Source: Clostridia bacterium (GTDB lineage: Bacteria > Bacillota > Clostridia > Oscillospirales > CAG-272). Taken from it: a stretch of 64,000 nt of DNA. Position 1 is the first letter of the stretch, and every line of letters starts with the position of its first letter. Below the pieces are notes generated by a model. The model ran no database searches. It saw nothing but the letters and a program-made list of their open reading frames with translations, and was not told where the DNA came from. This document shows, in pieces, positions 37,666 through 46,073 of this stretch. A program made the translations under genes and the position numbers. The DNA is taken from assembly GCA_017456545.1 (NCBI GenBank), contig JAFTJE010000012.1:1-64000 (forward strand), written 5' to 3'.

Positions 37666-39108
37666 ATGAACAGAAGAATGATATTTCACATACTCGGTAA
37701 GATACTTCTTGTGGAGGCTGCACTTATGCTCCCCTCCATGGCTGTGGGTCTTATCTATGGGGAAAAGGCAACTCTTTCCTTTATCCTGCCCATGGGGCTT
37801 CTGTGCTTGATAGGCTTTCTGCTCACTGCAAAAAAGCCACAGAACAAGGATATTTATGAGAGAGACGGATTCTTTATAGTGGCGAGTGCCTGGGTGCTCA
37901 TGTCCCTGTTCGGTGCCCTTCCCTTCTATTTCAGTGGCTCCTTTAACTCCTTTATAGATTGCTTTTTCGAGGTGGTTTCCGGTTTTACCACCACAGGGTC
38001 GTCGATTTTATCCGATATTGAGGCACTGCCCTACTGTATATTATTCTGGCGTAGCTTTACCCACTGGGTGGGTGGTATGGGAGTTCTTGTGTTTGTAATG
38101 GCTATACTTCCTCTCTCCGAGGAGAGGTCTATGTACCTTATGCGTGCAGAGGCACCGGGACCCATAGTCGGTAAGCTCGTGCCTAAAATGAAAAGCACAG
38201 CAAGAAGACTCTACGGAATTTATATAGTACTTACCGTAATTTGCGTTATTTTCCTCTTGGCGGGAGGTATGCCCCTTTTTGATTCTCTATGCCACGCCTT
38301 CGGAACCGCAGGTACGGGAGGCTTCAGTATAAAGAATAACGGAATAGCCTTTTACGACAGTGCATATATTGAGATGGTGCTGGCTGTGTTTATGCTTATC
38401 TTCGGCATAAATTTCAACTTATATTACCTTATACTTCTGGGTAATATCAAGGAGGTAATTAAAAGCGAGGAGCTTCGCTGGTATCTGGGAATTGTTGGGG
38501 TGTCCACTCTTGCCGTTTCCCTTAATATTATGAAAACCTTTAAGGGACAATCCTTCAGATATGCGTTTTTCCAGGTGTCATCCATAATTACAACCACGGG
38601 CTTTGCCACAACGGATTTTAATGTTAACTTCCCGGAATTTTCGAAATCCATTCTTGTGCTTCTTATGTTTATAGGTGCCTGTGCAGGCTCCACGGGAGGT
38701 GGCTTTAAGGTGAGCAGGCTTATTATTCTTATAAAAAGCTTCAAAAAGGAGATAAGAAAGCTCCTCCACCCCAGGTCTGTGACCGTTATAAAGCTGGAGG
38801 GAAAGCCGATTAACTCCACTCTTTCCCATAACACCTTAGCCTACTTTATGATGTATATAATCATAATGATAGTGTCGGTAATTGCCATATCTGTGGACAA
38901 TTTTGACTTTACCACCAACTCCACGGCAGTAATATCCTGCTTCAATAATATAGGCCCCGGTCTTGGCGTAGTAGGTCCTATGGGCAATTTCGGAGGCTTC
39001 TCCTGGTTTTCCAAGCTTATTCTGTCATTTAATATGCTCTTTGGCAGACTTGAGATACTTCCTATGCTCGTTCTCTTTAATCCCATGGCGTGGAAAAAGA
39101 AAAGCTGA
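37666..39108 (+). CDS. trkH: Potassium uptake protein TrkH
   Basis: 480 residues, a polytopic K+ translocating subunit with four pore-loop repeats: VSGFTTTGSSI, FGTAGTGGFS, SSIITTTGFATTD, and ISCFNNIGPGLG. C-terminal GRLEILPMLVLFNP is typical. Co-transcribed with trkA; the pair imports K+ and supports osmotic balance. Confidence 0.95.
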   Translation: MNRRMIFHILGKILLVEAALMLPSMAVGLIYGEKATLSFILPMGLLCLIGFLLTAKKPQNKDIYERDGFFIVASAWVLMSLFGALPFYFSGSFNSFIDCFFEVVSGFTTTGSSILSDIEALPYCILFWRSFTHWVGGMGVLVFVMAILPLSEERSMYLMRAEAPGPIVGKLVPKMKSTARRLYGIYIVLTVICVIFLLAGGMPLFDSLCHAFGTAGTGGFSIKNNGIAFYDSAYIEMVLAVFMLIFGINFNLYYLILLGNIKEVIKSEELRWYLGIVGVSTLAVSLNIMKTFKGQSFRYAFFQVSSIITTTGFATTDFNVNFPEFSKSILVLLMFIGACAGSTGGGFKVSRLIILIKSFKKEIRKLLHPRSVTVIKLEGKPINSTLSHNTLAYFMMYIIIMIVSVIAISVDNFDFTTNSTAVISCFNNIGPGLGVVGPMGNFGGFSWFSKLILSFNMLFGRLEILPMLVLFNPMAWKKKS

Positions 39109-39218
39109 TAATAAAGATTCTCTTTTTCTTCGGGCACAAAAGCCTTACATTAGTCAAAGGTACGGAAAAGCTGTACATTATAAGCCTTCGCCTTAAGGTA
39201 AAGAAAAAGCACACATAA

Positions 39219-39248
39219 AACAGCCACAGGGTCTGCCCTGTGGCTGTT
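39219..39248 (+). terminator. Terminator-like hairpin after trkH
   Basis: A 13-bp stem AACAGCCACAGGG / CCCTGTGGCTGTT with loop TCTG. The T run is weak (TTACTGTT), but the stem is strong and position fits the end of trkAH. The stem shares CAGCCAC/GTGGCTG with the hairpins at 15740 and 17197. Confidence 0.7.
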
Positions 39249-39276
39249 ACTGTTAATTGTAAAATAAAATTATATG

Positions 39277-39305
39277 TTGAAATTTACCTTTGATTGTGAT
39301 AGAAT
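39277..39305 (+). promoter_or_regulatory. azlC promoter
   Basis: TTGAAA (39277-39282), 17 bases, TAGAAT (39300-39305). The leader is only about 25 bases, too short for a T-box or leucine attenuator. Confidence 0.75.
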
Positions 39306-39335
39306 AGCTACATCATTTTGTAAGGGGGTGTGTCT

Positions 39336-40052
39336 ATGAATAAAGAGAAAAACAAAGGGGGCGTTAAAATAAGGGCACTAAAGCATGCCTTCCCGAAAAC
39401 TCTCCCCATACTTGCAGGCTTTTTGTTTCTCGGCATGTCCTACGGATTCTATATGAGAGCCGAGGGCTTTCCCTTCTATTTCCCCATACTTATGAGCATT
39501 GTTATTTTCGGTGGCTCCCTGGAGTTTGTGGCTGTGAGCATGCTCCTTTCCCTATTCTCCCCCGTAACAGCCTTTTTTATGGCTCTTGTAATACAGGCAA
39601 GGCACTTATTTTACGGAATTGCCCTTCTTGACAAATATAAGGGCACAGGAAAAAAGAAGCCGTATCTTATTTTCGGTATGTGCGATGAGAGCTTTTCCAT
39701 AAACTGCTCGGCAGAAATTCCCGAGGATGTGGATAAGGGATGGTTCTACTTCTTTGTAACCCTGCTTAATCAGTCCTATTGGGTCCTCGGTGCATCTCTC
39801 GGCTCCCTGGTTGGCAGCCTTGTAGCCTTTAACACTGAGGGCATAGAGTTTGTTATGACAGCTATGTTCATTGTCATATTCCTGGAAAATTGGCTTAAAG
39901 AAAAGCAACACATATCCTCCCTTATTGGCGTTATTGCCTCTGTTATTTGCCTCCTGCTCTTCGGTAAGGATTCCTTCCTCATTCCTGCTATGGTGTGCAT
40001 TGTTCTTCTTCTCTTTGCCTTCAAGAGACCTATTGGGAGGTGTGAAAAATGA
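39336..40052 (+). CDS. azlC: Branched-chain amino acid exporter subunit AzlC
   Basis: The ATG at 39336 (AAGGGGGTG upstream) gives 238 residues; a GTG two codons earlier is less likely. Motifs: [50 protein letters not shown] and DESFS, all typical of AzlC. With AzlD it exports leucine-like amino acids. It overlaps azlD by four bases (ATGA). Confidence 0.93.
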   Translation: MNKEKNKGGVKIRALKHAFPKTLPILAGFLFLGMSYGFYMRAEGFPFYFPILMSIVIFGGSLEFVAVSMLLSLFSPVTAFFMALVIQARHLFYGIALLDKYKGTGKKKPYLIFGMCDESFSINCSAEIPEDVDKGWFYFFVTLLNQSYWVLGASLGSLVGSLVAFNTEGIEFVMTAMFIVIFLENWLKEKQHISSLIGVIASVICLLLFGKDSFLIPAMVCIVLLLFAFKRPIGRCEK

Positions 40053-40375
40053 CACTTACCCAGCAATTTATAACAATTGGCTTGTGTGCCGTGGCAACAA
40101 TGCTGACAAGATTCCTCCCCTTTCTTGTGTTCTCGGGAGACAGGGAGGCACCTAAGCTTGTGCAGTACATAGGAAAGGCTCTGCCCGGTGCTATTTTCGG
40201 TATGCTTGTGGTATATTGCCTGAAGGGAGTGTCTGTTATTTCCTTCAGCTACGGTCTTCCGGAGCTTATTGCCATATGCGTGGTTGTTCTTATCCACCTG
40301 TGGCAGAGGAAAATGCTTCTCTCCATCGCCACAGGCACCGTCGTCTATATGCTCCTTGTACAGCTTGTATTTTAG
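40049..40375 (+). CDS. azlD: Branched-chain amino acid exporter subunit AzlD
   Basis: 108 residues with four membrane helices. [11 protein letters not shown] and [19 protein letters not shown] match the AzlD family. Translationally coupled to azlC through an ATGA overlap, and followed by a terminator. Confidence 0.92.
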   Translation: MTLTQQFITIGLCAVATMLTRFLPFLVFSGDREAPKLVQYIGKALPGAIFGMLVVYCLKGVSVISFSYGLPELIAICVVVLIHLWQRKMLLSIATGTVVYMLLVQLVF

Positions 40376-40404
40376 CTCCCGTATAATAATTTCAGCGACA
40401 AAAG

Positions 40405-40454
40405 GCTCCCTTAAGACTCCTGCTCTTGTGCAGGGTCCCTGTGGGAGCTTTTTT
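40405..40454 (+). terminator. Terminator after azlCD
   Basis: GCTCCC (40405-40410) pairs with GGGAGC (40443-40448) around an inner CCTGC..GTGCAGG hairpin, followed by TTTTTT. Confidence 0.75.
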
Positions 40455-40469
40455 ATTGGTTTCCGGGTA

Positions 40470-40684
40470 TAATACCATGCGACAGTCGCATGGTACGGAG
40501 AAGGATATGCGTTTTTAAGCCTTCACCTTGAGGTGAAGGCAGAGTTAAAAACCCGTTTGTGGGTAGCAAGTAGCAAATGTGTGGCTGGCAGGCCAATTCT
40601 TAACGCACTTGTGCGTACCCGGTAATGTCTAGGGGCTATGCCCGAAAATGAAATACCCCCCGTTTTACGGGGGGATATTTATTT
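40470..40684. mobile_element. IS200-derived miniature element (no transposase)
   Basis: Both ends match the IS200-like element at 49.9-50.6 kb: a left hairpin ACCATGCGACAGTCGCATGGT (ACCACGCGATAGTCGCGTGGT there) and a right end sharing about 120 bases of near-identical sequence, including GGCTGGCAGGCCAATTCTTA, ACGCACTTGTGCGT and the ACCCCCCGTTTTACGGGGGG hairpin. Only about 70 bases lie between the ends, with no transposase. It is therefore a non-autonomous (PATE/MITE-type) derivative. Region 40376-40689 has no gene. Confidence 0.85.
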
Positions 40685-40689
40685 TGTGA

Positions 40690-41145
40690 TTATATTCTGT
40701 GCTCTGCACCGATAAGACGGTCACCCATATAGGTGAGCTTCAGCGTAAAAAATTCCTGCTCTGTGTCTAAAAGGTCGAGGAAAACCTTATCGCCCTCCCA
40801 CAGGGGAAGCTCCTTGACCCTCGGCTTATCAACCCAGCACAGCTCCCCTTCGGGACAGGAGGAAAGCTCCCCTGTAAATTCCGTGCAGGTGAAAAGATGC
40901 ATAAGCTCAGTTTCGTATTTGTCCGACACAAAGGTCACAAGACCTCTGTATTTTGGCTTTATAAGGGTAAGCCCCGTCTCCTCGTAAGCCTCTCGGATTA
41001 CGCAATCAAAAGGGCTCTCCTTCTCCTCAAAATGACCTCCGACACCCAACCACTTGCCGTCGTTACCGTCGTTTTTACGGCTTGCCTTACGGAGCATAAG
41101 ATAGGCTCCGTCCTTTTCTATATAACAAAGAGTTGTGTTCTTCAA
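40690..41145 (-). CDS. NUDIX hydrolase (8-oxo-dGTP diphosphatase type)
   Basis: 151 residues starting at a TTG that overlaps the stop of the lipoprotein gene; GGAGG lies ten bases upstream. The NUDIX box GGHFEEKESPFDCVIREAYEETGL matches Gx5Ex7REUxEExGU exactly. Such MutT-like enzymes sanitise oxidised nucleotides; other nucleotide diphosphates are possible substrates. Coupling to a surface lipoprotein gene looks incidental. Confidence 0.88.
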   Translation of the reverse strand: MKNTTLCYIEKDGAYLMLRKASRKNDGNDGKWLGVGGHFEEKESPFDCVIREAYEETGLTLIKPKYRGLVTFVSDKYETELMHLFTCTEFTGELSSCPEGELCWVDKPRVKELPLWEGDKVFLDLLDTEQEFFTLKLTYMGDRLIGAEHRI

Positions 41146-42845
41146 TTGGCAATTTTCCTCCAGACTGAGGCGTTCTCTTTTGTAAGACTTTTTGCATTTG
41201 CTTCCGGGTCTGTAACATCAACCTTAATTGTATCCTGGCTGTATCGACCTTCAAAGTATTTCCACTGAGTGCTTGTGTCCTCGAAGTGTATTTTGGTAAG
41301 ACTGTCACAGCCTTCAAAGGCACTGCTTGAAATAGTATGAACATCGGAGGGAACGGTAAACTCCTTATCGGTCCTTCCTGAGGGGTAAACCACAAGGACT
41401 GTTCCGTGCATTGAGTATACTACTCCGTCAACCGATTTGAATGTGTGATTGAGAGGGGAAACATTTATTGACTTTACCCGACAGTATTCAAAGGATGATT
41501 GATTCAGTGTTTCCAAAGAAGCAGGTAATGTTACAGTATCCAGATTTATACAACCGGAGAGCATATCATGGGGTAAGGACTTAACTCCCTCCGGAACGGT
41601 AATGCTTTTTATTTTGCAGGAGTGAGTGTTTATATAGTCAAATGAGGGTAGGGATAGATTACCGCTGAAAAATACATTTTTGCCGATTGCATATTTGCAC
41701 CCTGCCTCCTCGAAGGTTGGCAGAGTGATTTCTGTTTCGCTTCCTATGTAGTTAAACAGCTCACCGTTATAAATCTGAAAGCCCTTTACTGTGGTTATAA
41801 CACCGGGAGAATCAAGACTTGTATGCACAACGGGTGCAAGGTCCGTCATATCCACAGAGGACAGATTATATATCTCCTTGAGCTTCGAGGAGCCAAGAAA
41901 CGGACTGTCAACCGATATAACCGAGGAGGGGATTACTACCGAAGCCAGAGCAGATTCTCCTCCAAAGGCTCTGATTCCCAAGGATTCCACTCCCTTTTCG
42001 AGGGTCAGGCTTTTAAGAGATACACAGCCTTCAAAAGCACCGTCCTCCACTGTCTTTATGTTGGAGGGTACCGTAACGGAGGTTAGGCTGTAGCAGTGAT
42101 AAAAGGCACGGGTGGAAATTTTACTTAACCCCGAGGGGACAGTAATATTTTCAAGGGAATAGCAACAGAAGAAGGCTGAATCCTCCAAGGTATTTAAGCC
42201 CGAGGGCAGATTTATGCTTTTTAGTGAATAGCAGTTTGCAAATGCTTTGCTTCCGATACCGGTCAGGCTCGAGGGTAGATTTATGCTCTCCAATGAATAA
42301 CAGCCGTCAAATGCGTGTGCTCCTATATCAATTACGCCGGAGGGCACACTGAATTCCTTTAGGCTTCCGCATTCTGCAAAGGCGTATTCTTCTATTGTAA
42401 GCAGACTTGATTGCTGATCAATACGAACACTTGTAAGAGAGTTACAGCCATAGAAGGCGTTGGACGGAATGGTGATTACCTTGGAGGGGATATTTACGGA
42501 TTTAAGCTTTTGACATCTTGAAAAGGTGTCGGGAGCAATTGTGGTCACCGATTCGGGAATTGTAACCTCTGTAAGGTTTTCAAGGGGCAAAAAGGATATC
42601 GCTGTTACAGGCTTTCCCTTATATTCGGCAGGTATATTCAAATTAGTTATCCTTGAAGCAATCTTGCTGTCCAAATCGGCAGCAACCGTGTACGATGCAT
42701 CATCATCATTTAGTATAAAATCAAGGACATCCATAGAGCTGTCATCATCCTCATCGTCATCCTTGTCCGAATTACAGGAAATTAAGGCAAGCGAGCAGGA
42801 GACAGCCATCAATATTAAAAGTAAAAGGGTAAGTAGCTTTTTCAT
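41142..42845 (-). CDS. BspA-like leucine-rich repeat lipoprotein
   Basis: The ATG at 42845 (AAGGAGAG upstream) gives 567 residues. A lipoprotein signal (KKLLTLLLLILMAVSCSLALISC) puts the lipidated Cys at about residue 24, followed by an Asp-rich linker. At least ten LRR_5 repeats of the form AFxxCxSLxSVxxPSxxxxIxxxA run through residues 80-310, with more near the C-terminus. Such proteins are surface adhesins or host-binding proteins in gut bacteria. A predicted binding partner cannot be named. Confidence 0.92.
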   Translation of the reverse strand: MKKLLTLLLLILMAVSCSLALISCNSDKDDDEDDDSSMDVLDFILNDDDASYTVAADLDSKIASRITNLNIPAEYKGKPVTAISFLPLENLTEVTIPESVTTIAPDTFSRCQKLKSVNIPSKVITIPSNAFYGCNSLTSVRIDQQSSLLTIEEYAFAECGSLKEFSVPSGVIDIGAHAFDGCYSLESINLPSSLTGIGSKAFANCYSLKSINLPSGLNTLEDSAFFCCYSLENITVPSGLSKISTRAFYHCYSLTSVTVPSNIKTVEDGAFEGCVSLKSLTLEKGVESLGIRAFGGESALASVVIPSSVISVDSPFLGSSKLKEIYNLSSVDMTDLAPVVHTSLDSPGVITTVKGFQIYNGELFNYIGSETEITLPTFEEAGCKYAIGKNVFFSGNLSLPSFDYINTHSCKIKSITVPEGVKSLPHDMLSGCINLDTVTLPASLETLNQSSFEYCRVKSINVSPLNHTFKSVDGVVYSMHGTVLVVYPSGRTDKEFTVPSDVHTISSSAFEGCDSLTKIHFEDTSTQWKYFEGRYSQDTIKVDVTDPEANAKSLTKENASVWRKIAN

Positions 42846-42952
42846 TTTTGCTCTCCTTCTATTATTTCTATATTTATATTTTATCATTGTGTTGCAGCTT
42901 TGTCAACATATCACTTCTCTGAGGAGAGCATATCTGTAAAATATGAGAAAAT

Positions 42953-42985
42953 AGCAAAAAGCGACCTGCAATAAAGCAGGTCGCT
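42953..42985 (-). terminator. Terminator after the parB-membrane protein unit
   Basis: AGCGACCTGC (42960-42969) pairs with GCAGGTCGCT (42976-42985); on the minus strand it is followed by TTTTTGC. Confidence 0.85.
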
Positions 42986-43029
42986 AAACAAGATTATGCC
43001 TCGGACAGGAAAAGCCTGTCTGGAGAGGG

Positions 43030-43593
43030 TTATCCTCTGATGAAGTCCATTATTATGGGCATCAAGAAGGTCATGCCAAAGGCTATGGCTGCACAGAGAA
43101 CAAATATAACCGGGAGCCACAGGGTCTTAAAGCTCTTTGAATATCTTGCCTCTGCCTTCTCTATTCCCTCCTCGGGGATGTAGAATTTGGCATTTGAGTA
43201 GTCGTATTTTGTTCTTGTGAACTTATTTTTTATTTTCTCCCAAAGCCTTTTGAAAAAGCCCTTCTCTGTCTTTTCCTCCTCACTGCTCTTTTTACCATCA
43301 ATAACGGGAAGAGAGCCTCCGACACAGGCAATAGTATTTCTTAATACCTTACCCTCACGGAGCATATGACGGTAGATAGCCTTGTTTTTGCCCAATTCAT
43401 CAAGGGAGAGAGCACTGCTTTCATCCTTTGCCTTGTTAAGGAGCTCCCTTACAATTGAGCCGCTGATATTCTGCACAAACCAGAAGGCTACAAAGGATAG
43501 GAATACGCCAAGTGCAATAGCATAAATTACAATATCTGATGTTACGACCCAGCCAAGAAAGGGTGCATCGTCTGTTGCTGAAAATAAAAACAT
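43030..43593 (-). CDS. Hypothetical membrane protein coupled to parB
   Basis: 187 residues with an N-terminal membrane helix (VIYAIALGVFLSFVAFWFVQN), a long basic cytoplasmic middle (KGFFKRLWEKIKNKFTRTKYDYSNAKFYIPEEGIEKAEARYSKSFK) and a C-terminal helix. Its ribosome site overlaps the parB stop and the gap is two bases, so it is co-expressed with parAB. No family is recognised; a membrane role linked to segregation is only a guess. Confidence 0.75.
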   Translation of the reverse strand: MFLFSATDDAPFLGWVVTSDIVIYAIALGVFLSFVAFWFVQNISGSIVRELLNKAKDESSALSLDELGKNKAIYRHMLREGKVLRNTIACVGGSLPVIDGKKSSEEEKTEKGFFKRLWEKIKNKFTRTKYDYSNAKFYIPEEGIEKAEARYSKSFKTLWLPVIFVLCAAIAFGMTFLMPIIMDFIRG

Positions 43594-43595
43594 AA

Positions 43596-44513
43596 TTACT
43601 CCTCGGTTATTTTGTTACCGCAGAGCTTAACCAGAATGTCCTCAAGATCCTCGTTGTCAATAAACTCGATCTGAACTACACGGCACTTACCTTTATTTTG
43701 TATTTTAATTTGTTTACCTGTCAGGGACATGGCTTTTCTCTCTAAGTCCTTGATATAATCAACTACTAAATCGTCGTCGTCGTCGTCGATTTCGTCGGCT
43801 GTATTCTGTGCAGACTCGTATATTTTGTTGAGCTTCTTAACAAGAGCCTCAGTGTCACGAACGGAAAGGGAACGGATGAGTATTTTTTTCGCTGTATCCT
43901 CTATAATGCTCTTGTCCTTAAGTCCCAATAATGCCCTTGCGTGGCCGGCTGAGATATCTCCCTCCTTAAGAAGCTCCAATACCTCATCGGGAAGGTCCAA
44001 CAAACGCATAGTGTTGGCAATTGCAGGCCTGCTCTTGCCTACCTTTACAGATACCTCCTCCTGAGTAAGATTAAACTCCTTCATAAGCGAAGCATAAGCC
44101 ACAGCCTCCTCATAAGGGTTCAAGTTTTCACGCTGTACATTCTCGATAATAGCAACCTCAGCCGATTTCATTGCATCTGCTTCCATAACAATAGCGGGAA
44201 TTTCTGTGAGATTTGCCATCTTTGATGCTCTCCAACGGCGTTCTCCGGCGATAATCTGGTAAAAACCACCCTCACTCATACGAACAATAATAGGTTGGAG
44301 CAATCCGTACTGTGAAATTGAGCTTGCGAGAGCCTCCAGACTTTCTGTATCAAAATACTTTCTGGGCTGGTCCTCCTTGGGCTCTATTTCTGATATTCTG
44401 ATTGTTTGAACGCCGTCCTTCTTTGCAGAAACGGCAACAGCCTTCTCTATAGGGCTATAATTATCGGCAAAAATTGATTCAAGTCCTCTGCCAAGACCTC
44501 TTTTTGTAGCCAT
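43596..44513 (-). CDS. parB: Chromosome partitioning protein ParB (Spo0J)
   Basis: 305 residues. CTP-binding motifs EDQPRKYFD, GERRWRASKMA and ENVQRENLNPYEEA, then the HTH (LTQEEVSVKVGKSRPAIANTMRLLDLP) and a C-terminal dimer domain. An acidic DEIDDDDDDL linker sits before the C-terminus. ParB loads at parS and spreads as a clamp. It follows parA by 14 bases. Confidence 0.95.
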   Translation of the reverse strand: MATKRGLGRGLESIFADNYSPIEKAVAVSAKKDGVQTIRISEIEPKEDQPRKYFDTESLEALASSISQYGLLQPIIVRMSEGGFYQIIAGERRWRASKMANLTEIPAIVMEADAMKSAEVAIIENVQRENLNPYEEAVAYASLMKEFNLTQEEVSVKVGKSRPAIANTMRLLDLPDEVLELLKEGDISAGHARALLGLKDKSIIEDTAKKILIRSLSVRDTEALVKKLNKIYESAQNTADEIDDDDDDLVVDYIKDLERKAMSLTGKQIKIQNKGKCRVVQIEFIDNEDLEDILVKLCGNKITEE

Positions 44514-44527
44514 ATTTGCTTCTCCTC

Positions 44528-45304
44528 TTAAAATAATTCCGTTCTTTCGAGTATTTCCTTCGCAACATCCTCGTATTCCAGACTTCCCTTTGAATATCTG
44601 GAGTAATAGTATATTGGCTCTCCATAGCTCGGTGCCTCGCTTAAGGCGACACTGCGAGATATTTTTGTCTTAAAAATCTTTTCGCAGTAGTATTTATTAA
44701 GCTCCTCAAACACCTGTGAAGATAGTTTAAGGCGTGAATTGTACATAGTTATCAGTATACCTACTACTCTCAATCTGGAATTGTAGCTGTTTTTAACTCT
44801 TTTTATGGTAGACATAAGCTGAGATAATCCTTCAAGAGCATAATATTCGCACTGTATGGGCAAAATTATTCCGTTGCTTGCGGTAAGTGCGTTAATTGTG
44901 GTAATACCTAACGACGGTGGACAATCTATAATAATGTAGTCAAAATCTCCTCGTCTTTTAAGCTTGTCTATCTGATTTTTCAAGAAATATTCTCTTTCCT
45001 TTTCGGACACAAGCTCAAAATCTCCGGCTGCAAGTGATACATTTGATGCTATAACGGATAAATTATTGTATTTAGTTGGGATAATTGCGTCAAAAATATC
45101 GCATTCACCTATTAAAACCTCGTAAGAAGTCCATTTTGCCGTGCTTTTCATTACTCCGACACCACTCGTAGCACTTCCCTGAGGGTCTAAATCAATTAAT
45201 AATACTTTTTTCTTTAATACAGCAAGATATGTAGCAATATTTACAGCAGAGGTGGTTTTTCCTACTCCGCCTTTTTGGTTGGCGAACGATATAACATATG
45301 CCAT
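44528..45304 (-). CDS. parA: Chromosome partitioning ATPase ParA (Soj)
   Basis: 258 residues with the deviant Walker [19 protein letters not shown], Walker A' [14 protein letters not shown] and Walker [18 protein letters not shown]. It is a dynamic ATPase that moves ParB-parS complexes and, as Soj, regulates DnaA. The gene starts from a strong extended -10 promoter, downstream of the parS-rich region. Confidence 0.96.
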   Translation of the reverse strand: MAYVISFANQKGGVGKTTSAVNIATYLAVLKKKVLLIDLDPQGSATSGVGVMKSTAKWTSYEVLIGECDIFDAIIPTKYNNLSVIASNVSLAAGDFELVSEKEREYFLKNQIDKLKRRGDFDYIIIDCPPSLGITTINALTASNGIILPIQCEYYALEGLSQLMSTIKRVKNSYNSRLRVVGILITMYNSRLKLSSQVFEELNKYYCEKIFKTKISRSVALSEAPSYGEPIYYYSRYSKGSLEYEDVAKEILERTELF

Positions 45305-45344
45305 GTAAATTTACCAACCTTTTAATATATTTTTAGTTATAAAA

Positions 45345-45373
45345 AGTATACCATAAGATTTATAATAAATCAA
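45345..45373 (-). promoter_or_regulatory. parA promoter
   Basis: Minus strand: TTGATT (45368-45373), 17 bases ending TGG, TATACT (45345-45350). Confidence 0.8.
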
Positions 45374-45425
45374 TAGTAATTTATGTAAATTCTAATATTT
45401 TTGCAAATTCGCCATTTGCGTTTTA

Positions 45426-45441
45426 TGTTTCATGTGAAACA
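45426..45441. promoter_or_regulatory. parS site 1
   Basis: TGTTTCATGTGAAACA differs from the consensus parS TGTTTCACGTGAAACA at one position. It lies 120 bases upstream of parA. Confidence 0.9.
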
Positions 45442-45471
45442 AATACTTTTTGTGTAAATAGGAATTTATAA

Positions 45472-45487
45472 TGTTTCCCGTGAAACA
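45472..45487. promoter_or_regulatory. parS-like site 2 (CCC variant)
   Basis: TGTTTCCCGTGAAACA: one change from parS, and its core TTTCCCGTGAAA is also close to the Noc-binding sequence ATTTCCCGGGAAAT. Confidence 0.8.
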
Positions 45488-45533
45488 AAAACTACCTGTG
45501 CCGGGAGAGAGTTACTCTCCTTGCTGTATATTT

Positions 45534-45549
45534 TGTTTCCCGTGAAACA
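45534..45549. promoter_or_regulatory. parS-like site 3 (CCC variant)
   Basis: A second exact copy of TGTTTCCCGTGAAACA, 62 bases from site 2. A small GGAGAG-AGTTA-CTCTCC hairpin lies between the two. Confidence 0.8.
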
Positions 45550-45600
45550 AATAATAATATGCTATTAAAATATTGTTTAATGCTTGAATTGTTAAATGCA

Positions 45601-45651
45601 AAAATTATTAAGCTAATTAATTGGCTAAAAAATTATTAAGCTAATTAATTG
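45601..45651. repeat. AT-rich direct repeat, two copies
   Basis: AAAATTATTAAGCTAATTAA (followed by TTG) occurs at 45601 and 45629, 28 bases apart. The block is almost pure A/T and lies between the parS cluster and DnaA boxes; it could be a duplex-unwinding element. Confidence 0.75.
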
Positions 45652-45735
45652 CTATAGCAAAAGGGAAGAGCTTTGAAACAGCAAAAATGCTGCATTGACG
45701 AATAATGTCAAATAATGTAATAAAAAAACAAAAAG

Positions 45736-45910
45736 TTTTCCACACCCCCTGTCTTCCTTCATAATTAGTTTGCAGTGGATATAATAGATAAATCAACATT
45801 TTTGACCTTAAACGGCAAAATAACGCTTAAAAACAGCTATTTTGGTTGACTATATCTTAAATATCCTTTAATTATCCGGTTGATGAGGGTGTGGAAAACT
45901 TTGTTGATAA
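45736..45910. other. Second DnaA-box cluster between parA and noc
   Basis: TTTTCCACA at 45736-45744, its complement TGTGGAAAA at 45890-45898, and TGTTGATAA (complement of TTATCAACA) at 45902-45910. The paired TTTTCCACA plus TTATCAACA arrangement repeats that at 34586-34604. The surrounding 769-base region 45305-46073 has no credible gene. It may be the functional origin or a DnaA-titrating site. Confidence 0.65.
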
Positions 45911-46055
45911 CTCAATGAGTTTATTTTTGAAAATGAAGTTATTGGCTTGCAGATGCTCGTTAAACGGAAAATAAAAGAGTAGAGAAGCTTTGGATGGAAA
46001 TGTATAAGAGAAGGAAAAGAGTGATATGTGGTGTTGCCTTTTGTGCTTACCACTG

Positions 46056-46071
46056 TGTTTCACATGAAACA
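46056..46071. promoter_or_regulatory. parS site 4
   Basis: TGTTTCACATGAAACA, one change from consensus, ending two bases before the stop codon of noc. Confidence 0.9.
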
Positions 46072-46073
46072 TT

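Noticed and set aside
39306-39335. T-box or leucine attenuator upstream of azlC
   Set aside because: The promoter sits about 30 bases from the ATG and no TGG-containing antiterminator is seen.
45868-46072. Two overlapping 60-residue frames on the minus strand in the parA-noc gap
   Set aside because: Low-complexity text, overlap with a parS site and DnaA boxes, and no ribosome sites.
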